DNA of 64,000 bases. It comes from Mercurialis annua. Lineage: Eukaryota; Streptophyta; Magnoliopsida; Malpighiales; Euphorbiaceae. The position numbers and the translations under genes are program-made. Each line of letters opens with the position of its first letter. The stretch's first letter is position 1. Positions 9,534 to 19,893 of the stretch are shown here, one piece after another. The notes beneath the pieces are model-generated. The model was given only the letters and a program-made list of their open reading frames with translations. It had not been told where the DNA came from and ran no database searches. Location of the stretch: NCBI RefSeq assembly GCF_937616625.2, contig NC_065570.1, positions 3,916,001 through 3,980,000 of the forward strand, in the 5' to 3' direction.

Positions 9534-10584
9534 CATGTTACCAATACCATGTAGCTTTTTATTTATTTTTCATTTGATTACATATTCTTTTGCTTTTGCA
9601 TGCATTAAATCCACAACCTGAAGATTGTATTTTTCTGCATCTTCACCTGTCAATGACCAACAAGCTGAAAGTGTTGGCAATCTTATAACATGCATTCCTA
9701 TGTTATTCTTGAAAAACTGATTAAATTATCAATTATAATTGAAAATTAATTTAACTGAATTAATTAAAATCTTAAAAAAATAAAAAACCAAACCTAACGA
9801 ATTAGTCAGTTAATTCAATTAAACCCATAAAAATATAAAAAATAAAACCTAAAAATAAATAAAAAGATTAAAATCTTCGGCAAACGGTGAATCGAATTTT
9901 AAAATTATTAACCATCACTGGATCAACAATTTTGTTGACCAAACTTAATCAAGCAAAACTTTTAACTAAAATTAAACAAAATGGAGTGCTTAAATTGGTT
10001 AATGCGGTTTCTCCGACAATTTGCATATTCCTAACTATGGGTGACAATCTTGTAAAGGAGACAGTTCTAGCAGGAAAATGATTGGATTTGCGGTTTCTCC
10101 GACAATGACTCATTTCAGTAGGAGTGTCATGCGTCCGCATAACACGGAAAAATCACGGGTCAGTTTTGAGGTTAAACAGGTTCGTTTCATAAACGGATTA
10201 ACACAACTTAAAACATGTCGTGTCCGGTTGACATGCATAAATTTTATCAATGTTATAAATATTCTAAATTTTCAAATATTTTTCTAAAATTAATTAATAT
10301 CAAGCAACAAACATGATGACAACAATAATCATAACTGATTTTTCATATGAAACCTCTTGTAGTGGAGAAATTCTAACATGAACTCAATTGTTAATATAGG
10401 ATTGCGAACCATCCATTAATTGTTAATAGTTTATTTATTGGTTAGTTTCATCAATATTGACATGTTAGACAATTGATGGATGGTTCACAAACCTACACAA
10501 TGAAGTAGGTTTATGTATGTATTTCGCCTTGTAAGGAACAGAATAACAAGGAAAGAACATAATGAGTTGACTGCTTCAAAAACT
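9534..10584. other. Spacer between the PPR fragment and DMP copy 3
   Basis: AT-rich and non-coding. Bases 9860-10560 match 2155-2640, including the ACACGGAAAA and GTTGACATGC words. The direct and inverted word GATGGATGGTTCACA (10467-10492 against AACCATCCATTAATTG near 10408-10423) gives a short imperfect inverted repeat. Small open frames here have no recognisable features. Confidence 0.5.
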
Positions 10585-11226
10585 TTAAGCAGCGGTAGCG
10601 CTAAGCAGCCGAGTGAGAGGGAATCCAATTCCATGGCGCTTTGTAGGGAACGCAACAAACAACATACTAGATATCACACCAATACTAACCGGCAACTTCG
10701 TAAGAATTTCTCGTCTCTCAACTGTCGGCGACGGACAGAAGCAATTCATGATATTCTGATCAACCAGTACAATAGCAGCAAATACAAGTGCTGACATAAT
10801 TGCATGCATGAAATCTAAACACCTTAGCTTGTAGTATGCAGCAAGTTCAGGTGGAAGAGTTGCCGATGCATCAAAAATCCAGAATCCGTTAATCGTAGCA
10901 AAGCCATTACATACATTGCCTTTCTTGTCTCGGAAGCTATCTGTAAAGCTTGATAGGAAACATGAAAGTCCACAGAGAAATACTAACCCAGCTGTCATGA
11001 GCCCGCTAACTAGGTCACATCTGCCTTGATTTGAGAAAATGGGTGCTAGAAGCTGGAAAGCAAGAACTGTTCCAGTTGGTAAAAGATTAGCCAACTGGGC
11101 TGTGCTTAAAACCGTCTGACTAATAGCTTTATGTATCTGAGTTTTGTTCTCCTCTGTGTTGGGAGGAAGCAGATCTTGCAGGAGAAGCAGATTTTCATTT
11201 TCATTTTCAAGTGATCTGATCTCCAT
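10585..11226 (-). CDS. DUF679/DMP-family membrane protein, tandem copy 3
   Basis: 213 residues, single exon, starting at the ATG at 11224-11226 (MEIRS). It has the same architecture as copy 2: charged N-tail with LLLLQ, NLLPTGTVLAFQL, CGLSCFLSSFTDSFRD, YKLRCLDFMHA and a C-terminal KRHGIGFPL. Four hydrophobic segments are expected at roughly residues 38-62, 72-96, 137-158 and 172-190. The C-terminus is longer than in copy 2 (ends RLLSATAA) because of changes around the old stop. An upstream ATG equivalent to the first ATGs of copy 4 exists, but it is out of frame after a 7-bp length difference, which supports the MEIRS start. No frameshift or stop is seen. Expression cannot be judged from sequence. 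Confidence 0.86.
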   Translation of the reverse strand: MEIRSLENENENLLLLQDLLPPNTEENKTQIHKAISQTVLSTAQLANLLPTGTVLAFQLLAPIFSNQGRCDLVSGLMTAGLVFLCGLSCFLSSFTDSFRDKKGNVCNGFATINGFWIFDASATLPPELAAYYKLRCLDFMHAIMSALVFAAIVLVDQNIMNCFCPSPTVERREILTKLPVSIGVISSMLFVAFPTKRHGIGFPLTRLLSATAA

Positions 11227-11904
11227 TAATTGTGAACTTTCTCTTCTCTTTCTGAAATAAGTGTTTTTGGTTTGTTCTGAGTTTTAACATTTGTGTTTGT
11301 GTAGACTTATATGTTTATCAGAAGAGATGAGGGTTTCAGTGAATGTACTGGGTAGGCTAGCATAAGATGTCTTGAAATTAGTGTTTTTGAATTTTTATTG
11401 ATTTTCCGATTTGGCTAAAATATATTTGTTGAATTTAGTTTTGTTATTGACATAAAAATATCATAGGCAAGGATTATTTTGGTGACGGTATAATCGGATT
11501 GCGTGGGCCACCTTATCTTCAGCGAGAGGCTTGTATCTACTGTTTGGATTTGTAAGGAAGGGCTTGTCCTATTCCAATCTAAATATCTCCTTCTGTTTAC
11601 AATTCCTCTTTCTCTTATTTACAGTATCTAACTTTCTATTTTTCTCTGCACAACGTAGACTTCAGGAGCATAACATAACTCCATACTCAAATCGATACTG
11701 ATGCTGAATGAGAAGTATGCATATGAATTAAACTTAATACAAATAGAATGATATGCATTTTTTAAAATCAATTGAATTCATTATATGTTTCCTAACTGCA
11801 ATAGAATGTTACATTATAACATAGTGGTACTAACATTATGATATGTTTTAGATCAATTCTAAGTTGTGTCAGAACTCAGAAGTTTGGTTCAAGAATACTG
11901 TTAC
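11227..11904 (-). promoter_or_regulatory. Upstream region of DMP copy 3
   Basis: It is homologous to 3301-3843 plus 9026-9200, that is, to the copy 2 upstream region without the retrotransposon. It therefore shows the empty target site of copia element 1, at the ATGCATATGAATT word near 11716-11729. No convincing core promoter motif was identified. Confidence 0.5.
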
Positions 11905-12148
11905 CCCCAAGCAAGCTAGGAGAATCTGTGTTCTCAGAGACCTAGCTCGCCATTCCTCCTAAATGGTCAGGCGCCCAAATAGACCACGGTAACCATTCAA
12001 CCTTCAGGATGTGGGATCATGTGCCACTCACTCCAAAAAATACGTTGTAGGTGTGTGACCCCTGAACAGATTTTTATCTCACTTGAGGACTAAATACCAG
12101 ACAGCAGTAATGATGGAAGGTTAATGCATTTCTAGATATTAAACACTC
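11905..12148. other. Unidentified 244-bp block specific to DMP unit 3
   Basis: The paralogous sequence runs AATACTGTTAC directly into GGCCTTTTA at 9193-9215. Here 244 bp lie between those two words. The block is less AT-rich than its surroundings and has neither clear terminal repeats nor a target duplication. The minus strand has a few short open stretches, but I recognise no family. Confidence 0.5.
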
Positions 12149-12582
12149 GGCCTTTTACGTTATTTAATTCTTTCTAGTTAAAAGAACCTACCTGACCTTA
12201 GCGTTGGAGTAATTTTCAAGCAATCGCTGCCTGTATCCTTCTGAATTTGTTAATTGTGCAAGATATCGCCTATCAGGAACTTTGAAGATTCTGAATTAAC
12301 ATAAGTACCATACTACCATCCTCTTTTCTTATAGTATGCATTGCAGTATTAAGCCAATTCCTTTATTATGATAATATTTAAATTAAGTAATTCACAATTT
12401 TACTATTTAGAGAAAACATTTCATACTTGATAAAAAGTTCAATCATAATGAATATACATACTGCAGAGTCTTGGTTAGTTGCCATTGAGATGACAACAGT
12501 ACGCTAATTATGGAATTTAATCTTCTTACCATATTTAATTTCTTACCAACTAGCTTTTGCAAATTTATAAGAAAAAAACAGA
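12149..12582. other. Non-coding sequence upstream of the PPR remnant
   Basis: Bases 12310-12490 match 1690-1870 (words ATGCATTGCA, TTTACTATTTAGAGAAAAC, AAAAGTTCAATCA). No gene is visible. It may be an intron or the 5' region of the ancestral PPR gene. Confidence 0.45.
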
Positions 12583-13343
12583 AAATCCATTTGGATATTT
12601 GCTCATATTTTTATATAGATGGTTTGTGTCGGTTCAGGAAGATTTGTGAGGCAAAGGAGTTGTTTCAAGAGATGGGACGAATTGGTTGTTCACTATCTGT
12701 TGTTACATACAGCTGCCAGATGAAGCTGTTAGATAGTTTGAAGATATGAAGAGCAAAGGCATTGAGCCAAATGTGGTTAAAGAAAGGCGTTCTTCACAAA
12801 CCTTGGAGCTTGGAAATGATAATTAGCAAGCGGAATAAACCTAATTTGATAACTAATAGTACCTAAAGTAATGGATTCTGTTAAGAAGGGAAACTCCCTG
12901 TAGCCGTAGAGATGCTTGACAGGATGAAGCTCCACGGCATTAAACCTAACACAGGGCTATATGGGAAGATCATAAATGGATTATGTAAAATTTGCAAGTT
13001 TCGGGAAGCTGATAACTTGCTTGATGAGATGGTACTTGCAGGTATATCACCGATTACTCAATGAGATTAACTTGGAGCGTACATGTTAGGACTAATAACA
13101 TTGTAGTTCAAGGTCTTTGTACCGATTCTGTTCTGAATCGAGCCTTTCACTTGTATTTAAGTATGTGTACCAGAGGCATATCTCTCGGTTGAAATTGAGA
13201 CTTTTGATGCTTTAATGAAATGTTTCTGCAATGCAGGGGACCTGCATAAAGCTGCTTGCGCTCCGGATGAGATGGTACTGGATGGATGGATTCCTGACCA
13301 GCAAACATGGAGTGCAATGATGTCTTGAATGGAAGAAAGGTAC
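12583..13343 (+). pseudogene. PPR protein pseudogene (P-class repeats, disrupted)
   Basis: Successive pentatricopeptide repeats can be read, but only by changing frame and passing stops. Bases 12583-12720 encode YIDGLCRFRKICEAKELFQEM and VVTYSCQ. Bases 12720-12770 encode DEAVR, a stop, then FEDMKSKGIEPNVV. Bases 12890-13050 encode AVEMLDRMKLHGIKPN, IINGLCK and ADNLLDEMVLAGISP. Bases 13100-13328 encode VQGLCTDSVLNRAFHLY and HKAACAPDEMVLDGWIPDQQ. The alternation of GLC, EM and PN motifs every 35 residues is diagnostic for P-class PPR proteins, which bind organellar RNA. Several stops and frame changes make this non-functional. The end is duplicated at 9372-9533, showing that PPR and DMP were duplicated together. 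Confidence 0.82.
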
Positions 13344-13829
13344 GTGAATTATATGAGTTCTTTTTTATTAAGTTGTTGGGTAAATCAATCTAACATGTTA
13401 CAGTCTTACATATTCTTATGTATGCTATACCCTGTAGGTTTTGTTTATATTCCATTAGATTATTTATTCTATTGGAAGTGTCATTTTTGTTTTTTAATGA
13501 ATCATTCTTTGCATTTTGGGGAATTTTATTATGTTTCACTTCAGATTTGATGAATATTTTATCAATTTTACTAGAGGTTAAACAAAATATTACCAATTAT
13601 ATAAAATTAGACATAGAATTACAAATGAATTTTAAAGTAAATCATATATAAAAGTTGTAGATTCCGAAAAAAAATTCTTAAAATGTGAGCAAGTAATTTA
13701 TACCAAGCCACACACACGACGATAACATTAATGATCATAAATAAATTTGCGTATGAAACCCCTAGTAAGAAACAAAATAACAAGAAAGAATACATAATGA
13801 GTTGACCGCTTCAAAAACATTAATTAGTG
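13344..13829. other. Spacer between the PPR pseudogene and DMP copy 4
   Basis: Bases 13344-13470 match 9490-9600 and 2010-2120 (AAGTTGTTGGGTAAATCAATC, CTAACATGTTAC). The rest is AT-rich, and no gene is visible. Confidence 0.5.
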
Positions 13830-14540
13830 TCAAACAGAAGAGAGAGGAAAGCCAATTCCATGGCGTTGGGTAGGGAACACAACAAACAACATACTGCAAA
13901 TCATACCAATACCAACCGGTAACGCCGTAAGAATCTCTCGTTTCTCAGGTGTCGGTGACGGATAGAAGCAAGTCACAGTATTCTGATCAAACAGTGTAAT
14001 AGCACCAAATACAAGTACGGACATAACTGCATGCATGAAATCTATAAACCTTAGCCTGTAGTTGGCAGCAAGTTCAGGTGGAAGAGTCGTCGATCCATCA
14101 ATAATCCATAATCCTTTAACCGTAGCAAACCCGTAACATACATTCCCTTTCTTGTCTCGAAAACTATCCGTAAAGTTCGACAGGAAACATGAAAGTCCAC
14201 AGAGAGATACTAACGCAGCTGTCATGAACCGGCTCACTGAGTCACAATTGCCTTGGTTTGAGAAAATGGGTGCCAGAAGCTGAAAAGCAAGAACTGTTCC
14301 TGTGGGTAAAAGATTGGCCAAATGAGCTGTGCTTATAAATGTCTGACTAATTGCTTTCTGTATCAGGTTTTTATTCTCTTCCGTGTTAGGAAGAGGCGAA
14401 TCATGCAGGAGAGGCTGCTTTTCGTGTTTATCATCGAGTACTTTGATCTCCATTAATGGTGAACTTTCTGATCTCTTTCTGAAATAATTGTTTTTGGATT
14501 GTTCTAACATATGTGTTTGTGCTTGAGACGTATATGACAT
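13830..14540 (-). CDS. DUF679/DMP-family membrane protein, tandem copy 4
   Basis: 236 residues from the ATG at 14538-14540 (MSYTS). In-frame ATGs also occur at residue 11 and residue 30 (MEIKV), the last being the start used for the other two copies; the longest form is unproven. Family marks are NLLPTGTVLAFQLLAPIF (about residues 67-84), LCGLSCFLSNFTDSFRD, YRLRFIDFMHAVMSVLVFG, and FPTQRHGIGFPL near the end. Four membrane segments are predicted, with both tails cytosolic in known members. It is the most diverged of the three and has its own upstream sequence, so it may be the founder or a differently regulated copy. No disruption is seen. Confidence 0.88.
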   Translation of the reverse strand: MSYTSQAQTHMLEQSKNNYFRKRSESSPLMEIKVLDDKHEKQPLLHDSPLPNTEENKNLIQKAISQTFISTAHLANLLPTGTVLAFQLLAPIFSNQGNCDSVSRFMTAALVSLCGLSCFLSNFTDSFRDKKGNVCYGFATVKGLWIIDGSTTLPPELAANYRLRFIDFMHAVMSVLVFGAITLFDQNTVTCFYPSPTPEKREILTALPVGIGMICSMLFVVFPTQRHGIGFPLSSV

Positions 14541-14899
14541 ATGTTTATAAGAAGAGATGGGGTTTTGAGTGAAGGTAAAGGAAGGTTGGGTAGGCTAGCT
14601 TTGTGATGTCTTGCAAGATAAAGAAACTAAAATTTTGACCTGAATTATAGGAAACAAAGTCATTAGATATGGTTCCATACCTAGTAAATTTGTTACAGTC
14701 ATGAACTTCATCAATATCCATAAGACAAGTGAGTATGTTGGACGAGAAATTGTTGTGTGAATCCAGTTTAACACGTAGAATCTGATTTTTTTATGGCATT
14801 TAGCATTTTTGAGTTGAACATCCAATCATATTTGACTCGAGTTAAATTAAACTTTTTTAACAAATATATTATTGCGATTATGATTATTTCTTGCTATGC
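14541..14899. other. Upstream region of DMP copy 4
   Basis: The first 60 bp retain similarity to the other DMP upstream regions (GATGGGGTTTTGAGTGAAGG). After about 14615 the sequence departs from them. Short open frames are present but have no family features. Confidence 0.4.
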
Positions 14900-15010
14900 T
14901 TTATTCAATTGTACTTCTCTAGGACTTGCTTTCCTCAGACACATCTTTAAAGAACCTAATATGGCTGCTGATGCTTTGTGAAAACTTGAACATTAGTTAC
15001 CTTGTTTTTA
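14900..15010 (+). pseudogene. Possible LINE RNase H tail fragment
   Basis: The frame ending at 14981 gives FLRHIFKEPNMAADAL, then a stop, then KLEH. This resembles the C-terminal signature of plant LINE RNase H domains (histidine, then RE/KE-N-x-x-ADxLA). Only the last part is visible and no upstream reverse transcriptase was found, so it would be a short relic. Confidence 0.4.
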
Positions 15011-16573
15011 TTCTAGATGATTTGTCTAACTTCTGTTTGTAATATTATTAAGCTGGACATTGCTCGTTTTATATTTTATAGAGGTATTTAATTGAAGTTT
15101 ATCCCAACATTAGTTTTTATTTTTGGCTGTATGTTTCTTACTATGGCATGAGAAAATTTTATAGTTTATTAGTTATCTCTGTCTGATGTAAACACAATAT
15201 TCTTTCGCCACAAGTGATGGTTATTAATAAAATTATACAGTTTGTTCACGTATCAAAATGAATAATTATATTAGTAAGAAAATATGATCAAACGTTCAAT
15301 TAAATAATTTTTAAATAGCACGTATGTATATATACACTTAAGAATTTTTAATTTCAGATATAAGCATTAAGCACCTTGCTAAGACCGTCGATTCAATTCA
15401 GTCCAATAAATTTACAGGATAATTTTTAGTAATCGACATTAATATGGACAATGGAAGAAGAGTGGAATTAAGAAATGGGTTATTTTCAGAAACTAATTTT
15501 TGAAAGTTTTCTTGTTTTAATTTGTGTGTTAGAAATTGCAGAACATAATAAAATGGTAGCTTTAAGAGATAAAATTACGCAACTTTATTTAAAAGCTAAA
15601 GGCATTGCTAAGATCAGACTTGTACGCATTAACTTGATGAGCCACGAGGATTTCATGAATCATGATGTGTATTCTGCAAGCAGAGTTTAGGCCAAACCAC
15701 CGGTGAGTCTTAAAGCTGCTTCTACAGCAAATTGTTGGGTCCAACTTTGTAGTTGGGCTTTGCGTATCACTTCATAGTATTTTTGGGCCTCCATTTAAAT
15801 GATCATGGACAACAAGTCCAAATCCACCAAAGCAATTCGAGAAAAAGATCAATCCGGCCCTTAAATTTATATTTTCGGAATCAAATACATTACCAACTTT
15901 TTAACTCATTTGAATTTTAAAATTTACATTTCAGAGTCAAATAAGTGACTTGTGTGAAGTGTACAAATTAAAAATTATTTGATCTTAATTAAGAGAGTCT
16001 GAAATCTTATTGATTAAAAAGTTCAAAGTAGGATTGACCATTTGCTCAAACTAATTCATCAAATTTGCATAAAATATAGGAAGAAAAAGGACATCCATCT
16101 CTACGAGATAGGACACGAGCTATTTAACATTTGAAGATAGAAGAATTATTATTTTTAAAATTATTTAAAAATAAATTAATAAACTATTTAAAAAAATTAT
16201 AATATAAAATTAAATATGATAGTTTTTTTTTTATAAATTTATTCACAATAATTTGCTTAAAAATTAAAAATATATAATAAATTAATTTTGAAATCTTTAT
16301 AGACGCGTAATTTCTCTTTTAAGAAAATTTATGATTTGGGAATATAAAGGTTCGGCTTCTAGCTTCTTTTTAATCCTTCTAGTTCTAATCCACTTGTTTA
16401 CTAAATCAGTTTCCAGAGGTAATAGTGTAATGCTGTTTTGTTGGACATATCTACACAGTTTTTGTCAACTCTAGGTGATGTTTTACCTACAATTTTGTCT
16501 TGTTCCATCAAATTTAATATTTTTGTCTTAACTTAATAGTATCCCACCAAAATTAATTACTAAGAAATAGGGG
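15011..16573. other. Intergenic, AT-rich
   Basis: No gene is supported. An open frame at 15475-15690 (71 codons) has no recognisable domain. Bases 15860-16030 contain text-like repeats of AAATTTA and GTCAAATAA words common in plant intergenic DNA. Confidence 0.4.
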
Positions 16574-16581
16574 ATGAGAAG

Positions 16582-17150
16582 TAGACCTGGCAATTTTAGA
16601 CACGACACGATTAAATGATACGACACGGCACGAAATTAAACGGGTTTGGGTTTGATGTAAATGGGTTTGGGTCATAAGCGGGTCAACCCGTTTATGACAC
16701 GGTTAATTTCGTGTCTAAATGGGTTATATACGTCTAACCCGTTTAAACATGATTAACTAGTTTTAATTAAATATTATTTATTTTTATAATTTAAATGTTA
16801 TTAATTTTTTAATTTTAATTAAATTATTTATATTATATACAATTAAAATAGTATTTATCTCAAAATTTAGTAATAATTCTTTTAGTATTATATTAAATAA
16901 GTTAATAAAGTAGTTAAATAATTAAACGGGTTTAAACGTGTCACTTTAAACGGGTTGATTCATTAACACGTTTAAATAAACGTGTTTATACGTGTCGTGC
17001 CGTGTAACCCGTGTAATATCCGTGTCGTATTTGGGTTTTGTATATCAAATCCGATTAATAATCGTGTCGTGTTCGTGTTTAAGCTAATCGTGTTCGTGTC
17101 TAAACGGGTTTGACCCGTTTATGACCCGCAGACACGAATTGCCAGGTCTA
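16582..17150. mobile_element. hAT-type MITE with perfect 8-bp target duplication
   Basis: The terminal inverted repeats are TAGACCTGGCAATT at the left and AATTGCCAGGTCTA at the right. The flanks are ATGAGAAG at 16574-16581 and again at 17151-17158, an exact 8-bp duplication as made by hAT transposases. The 569-bp body has no coding frame; it carries many AAACGGGTT/AACCCGTTT words near both ends in inverted order, likely subterminal transposase-binding repeats. Confidence 0.93.
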
Positions 17151-17200
17151 ATGAGAAGGATACTATATTGAATTATCTATTGGTAGTTGGTAGTCAAGGC

Positions 17201-17678
17201 AGCACGGAAACGGAAACGACACAAAATAGAAACGGAAAAACAGAAATTTGATTTTTTTTAAATGAAGGACACGAAACGTGTAAATAATAAAAAAATATAG
17301 AGATATATTTATAATATTAAAAATTATTAAATATTAAATTTATTAAAAAAATATAGAGATATATTTATAATATTAAAAATTGTTAAATATTAAATTTATT
17401 AAATATTAAATTTATTAAATTTTATTTATACATTTTGAAAATCATACATAATTAAATTCAATAAAAATAAAAAATAAATTTTATCTTAGATAAAGTAATA
17501 ATAAAATTTATGGGTAATTGATTTAAAAAGATTATTAGTTGAGAACTTTTTAGGTTTTTTTATATTTACGGAAATGGCCCGAAACGTTTCTTTATGAGTT
17601 TCTAAGAGTTTCTGAGAATTTCCGGTTTTTGAAACGTTTCCGAAACGAGACACGCAACTTGGTCGAAATTTCCGTGCT
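17201..17678. mobile_element. MITE-like element with ACGGAAAC ends, copy A
   Basis: The ends are AGCACGGAAA and TTTCCGTGCT. The interior is AT-rich and contains two copies of a 56-bp tandem unit (about 17290-17400). A relative lies at 45457-45880 in the opposite orientation. No clear target duplication was found, so the superfamily is uncertain. Confidence 0.65.
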
Positions 17679-18137
17679 TCTTAGCTGATAGTCTATTTTA
17701 TTATTTTAGAATTTTAAATTAGAAACCATTTCTTTTATTTAATAAAAGAAATTAAAAATTGAATATTGTATAAATAGATATACAATTATTTCAAAATAAA
17801 TTACTTACTTTATAATCCAATACAAAATGCATCAAAAAAAATTAATCCTTGATATGCTATAAATATAATTTAAAAATATTTAAAAAATAAAATTTTAAAA
17901 AACTAATTTTAGTCTATTTAAATGTATTTTCCTAAATTTTTATATTTATTAAATCGGCCTATTAACAAAGAAAGTAATAGTTTTAAATTTTATTTCACAT
18001 AAATTTAAAAGAAAACTTTTAATATACAAATATTTAAAAATTTGTCACAAGCAAACAATTTATTGGTCTAGTCTATACACATGTTATGTTTACATTTCAC
18101 ATCATTAATGGGTCATCCAGTTTAATGTTGGAGACGT
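17679..18137. other. Intergenic, very AT-rich
   Basis: Nothing but A/T-rich low-complexity sequence is visible. Confidence 0.4.
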
Positions 18138-18625
18138 TTTTTTTTTTTTAAGAAAACAATATTATATTAAATAAAAATATCATAATACAAAAATAAAGAT
18201 AAAAAGTCTGGTACATCGAAATCTTAAACTGAAACATCAGACATAAAAATGAACGCTCTAACAAAAATATCAGCAATCATATTGACTGATCTTTGGTTAT
18301 AATATAACGAACTATCAGTGCAGTTCTTAAATTTTTTTTAGCACTCGATGATAATAACCTCAACATAAGAACAATTCTCCTGCGAAGAATAGAAAGCCTC
18401 AACTAGTAGCAACGTGTCCGTTTTAAACTAAACATTGTGCGAAACTAATTCCTTAACTCTTCCAAGCTTATGGCTTCTACCGCAAGAGATTGTTGCAATT
18501 TTCACATCGAACGAGCTCTCGCCCCAAAGAATTGGTCACTATGATCCCGTAACACACAAACCATACCAATATAATGATCGGCTCGAAATAAAGCAGCATC
18601 CAAGTGAATGCTTCAAAAAATGTAA
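18138..18625 (-). mobile_element. 5'-truncated LINE, 3' end with RNase H remnant and poly(A)
   Basis: On the minus strand the right part encodes LDAALFRADHYIGMVCVL, then RDH and FFGARARSM, a stop, then AVEAISLEEL. This is the RNase H fold start of plant L1-type LINEs, with the DAA aspartate and the later glutamate. It is followed by about 350 bp of 3' sequence and a T run at 18138-18149 on the plus strand, which is the poly(A) tail. Stops and frame changes make it dead. No target duplication was identified with confidence. Confidence 0.72.
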
Positions 18626-19370
18626 TAACTGCTCAACACTTGTAAGTTAGAAGGGCAAATTGTCACTTAAAGTCCTTTAATTTTTCAACTAACTAATCTA
18701 ACATCAACACAGTTCGAAATGTGCGCAATTGCGTTGGTACCATTGGTGAAGAGGTGAGAACTGTTGCTAGTTAATAGCCAACAGGTAGTTAGAAGCAGTG
18801 TTTCAACACAGAAAAACATCCCGTCAGTCCACTACAATGGTGGCCTATGTTTCCTCTTTTTGTCTTCTCTCTTACTTCTTAATTAACTCTGCACCAATTT
18901 TTTGTAAACTAAATATATTTTCCTTTGGTTTTTATATTGTTAGGTTATTATTAGTTGCGGGTCAGCATTCGGTCTGTTCGGTTAGAATGAATCTTTAAAA
19001 TCAAACTTTTTATAAATTCAAAACTAAAACCAGTGCAAAATATTTTTCTACTGAAACTTTTTCCAACTATACATATAAAAATTTGAACGGAACTAAAAAT
19101 TGATCTTTTTGAAATTTTAATCGGTTCGGATAAAACCGTTAAAAACATAAAAAAATCAAAAATATAGTAGTAAATGAGAGTACCGTCTACTGGAATCTAC
19201 AGTGTTGCATAAGTGAAGTCACGGGTTGTAGACCGTGTGAGATAAATTCCACTGAATACAAGACACCACCTTCCATCAAATCCACTTCCTAGCTAGCCTA
19301 GCTTCGAGTCATTTGGACACACTTTAACTTTCATTTCTGCTCCATACTAACTTTTCATTTTAAAAATTAT
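18626..19370. other. Intergenic
   Basis: No gene is recognised. Short open frames at 18798-18998 and 18951-19148 overlap on opposite strands and show no domain. Confidence 0.4.
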
Positions 19371-19444
19371 TGTACGCAACCGTTGCGTTACGTTATTCGT
19401 ATAATAAACTAATGATTCGTTAGTCATATAAAAAAGTTGATAAT
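19371..19444. mobile_element. Left part of a MITE split by copia element 2
   Basis: The stretch starting ACGCAACCGTTGCGTTACGT resembles one end of the MITE at 46473-46630. The remainder is found right of copia element 2, at 24620-24700, where ATCGCAAATTTTTATTGGCT matches the reverse complement of the 46473-46630 interior. The two parts together are about 150 bp, the size of the intact relative. Confidence 0.65.
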
Positions 19445-19750
19445 TATTGCAGCATATCAAAGCCTTCAGCATTGAAGACTTTGTAATTCAGCAGCAAGTT
19501 TGGTATTTTGATTACTTCCTCAAGAAGCAACTTCATCCAACTGGATCCAGCTCATAATCCAGCTCATGCCAGCTCATGCCAGCTCACCTATCTCAGTAAA
19601 GCAAGCAACATGAGGATAGTGTGCTTTCTTAGGAAGAGTTTGTTACAAAACGGTTATTTTGTAATGTCTATAAATAGAGAGTTTACTCTCAAAACAAAGT
19701 AATCTGTTTTTTTACAAGATTAATAAAATTCTCTTTTTCACTTTTCTTCA
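19445..19750 (+). repeat. 5' LTR of copia element 2
   Basis: It starts TATTGCAG and ends TTCTTCA (TA...CA termini). Inside are three short tandem copies of CCAGCTCAT(G) around 19547-19585, a TATAAATA box near 19670, and AATAAAA near 19723. Confidence 0.95.
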
Positions 19751-19762
19751 TGGTATCAGAGC
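19751..19762 (+). promoter_or_regulatory. Primer-binding site, copia element 2
   Basis: TGGTATCAGAGC directly follows the LTR and is complementary to the initiator tRNA-Met 3' end. Confidence 0.93.
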
Positions 19763-19893
19763 CTTGAGTTTCTTTTCCTTTCTTAGCATCCAAACAGATT
19801 TCTATCATTTTTCTTAGCATCCAAACAGATTTCTTTTCTTTTCTTTCTTCGATAAGCAGTAATCTTTTTCACAGATTCTTTCAAAGTTCAACC

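Noticed and set aside
16000..18100. Search for CRISPR-like or regularly spaced repeats in AT-rich stretches
   Set aside because: Only low-complexity A/T words and a 56-bp tandem pair inside a MITE were found.
19508..19702. 64-codon frame in both LTRs of copia 2
   Set aside because: Chance frame in non-coding LTR; present twice only because the LTRs are identical.
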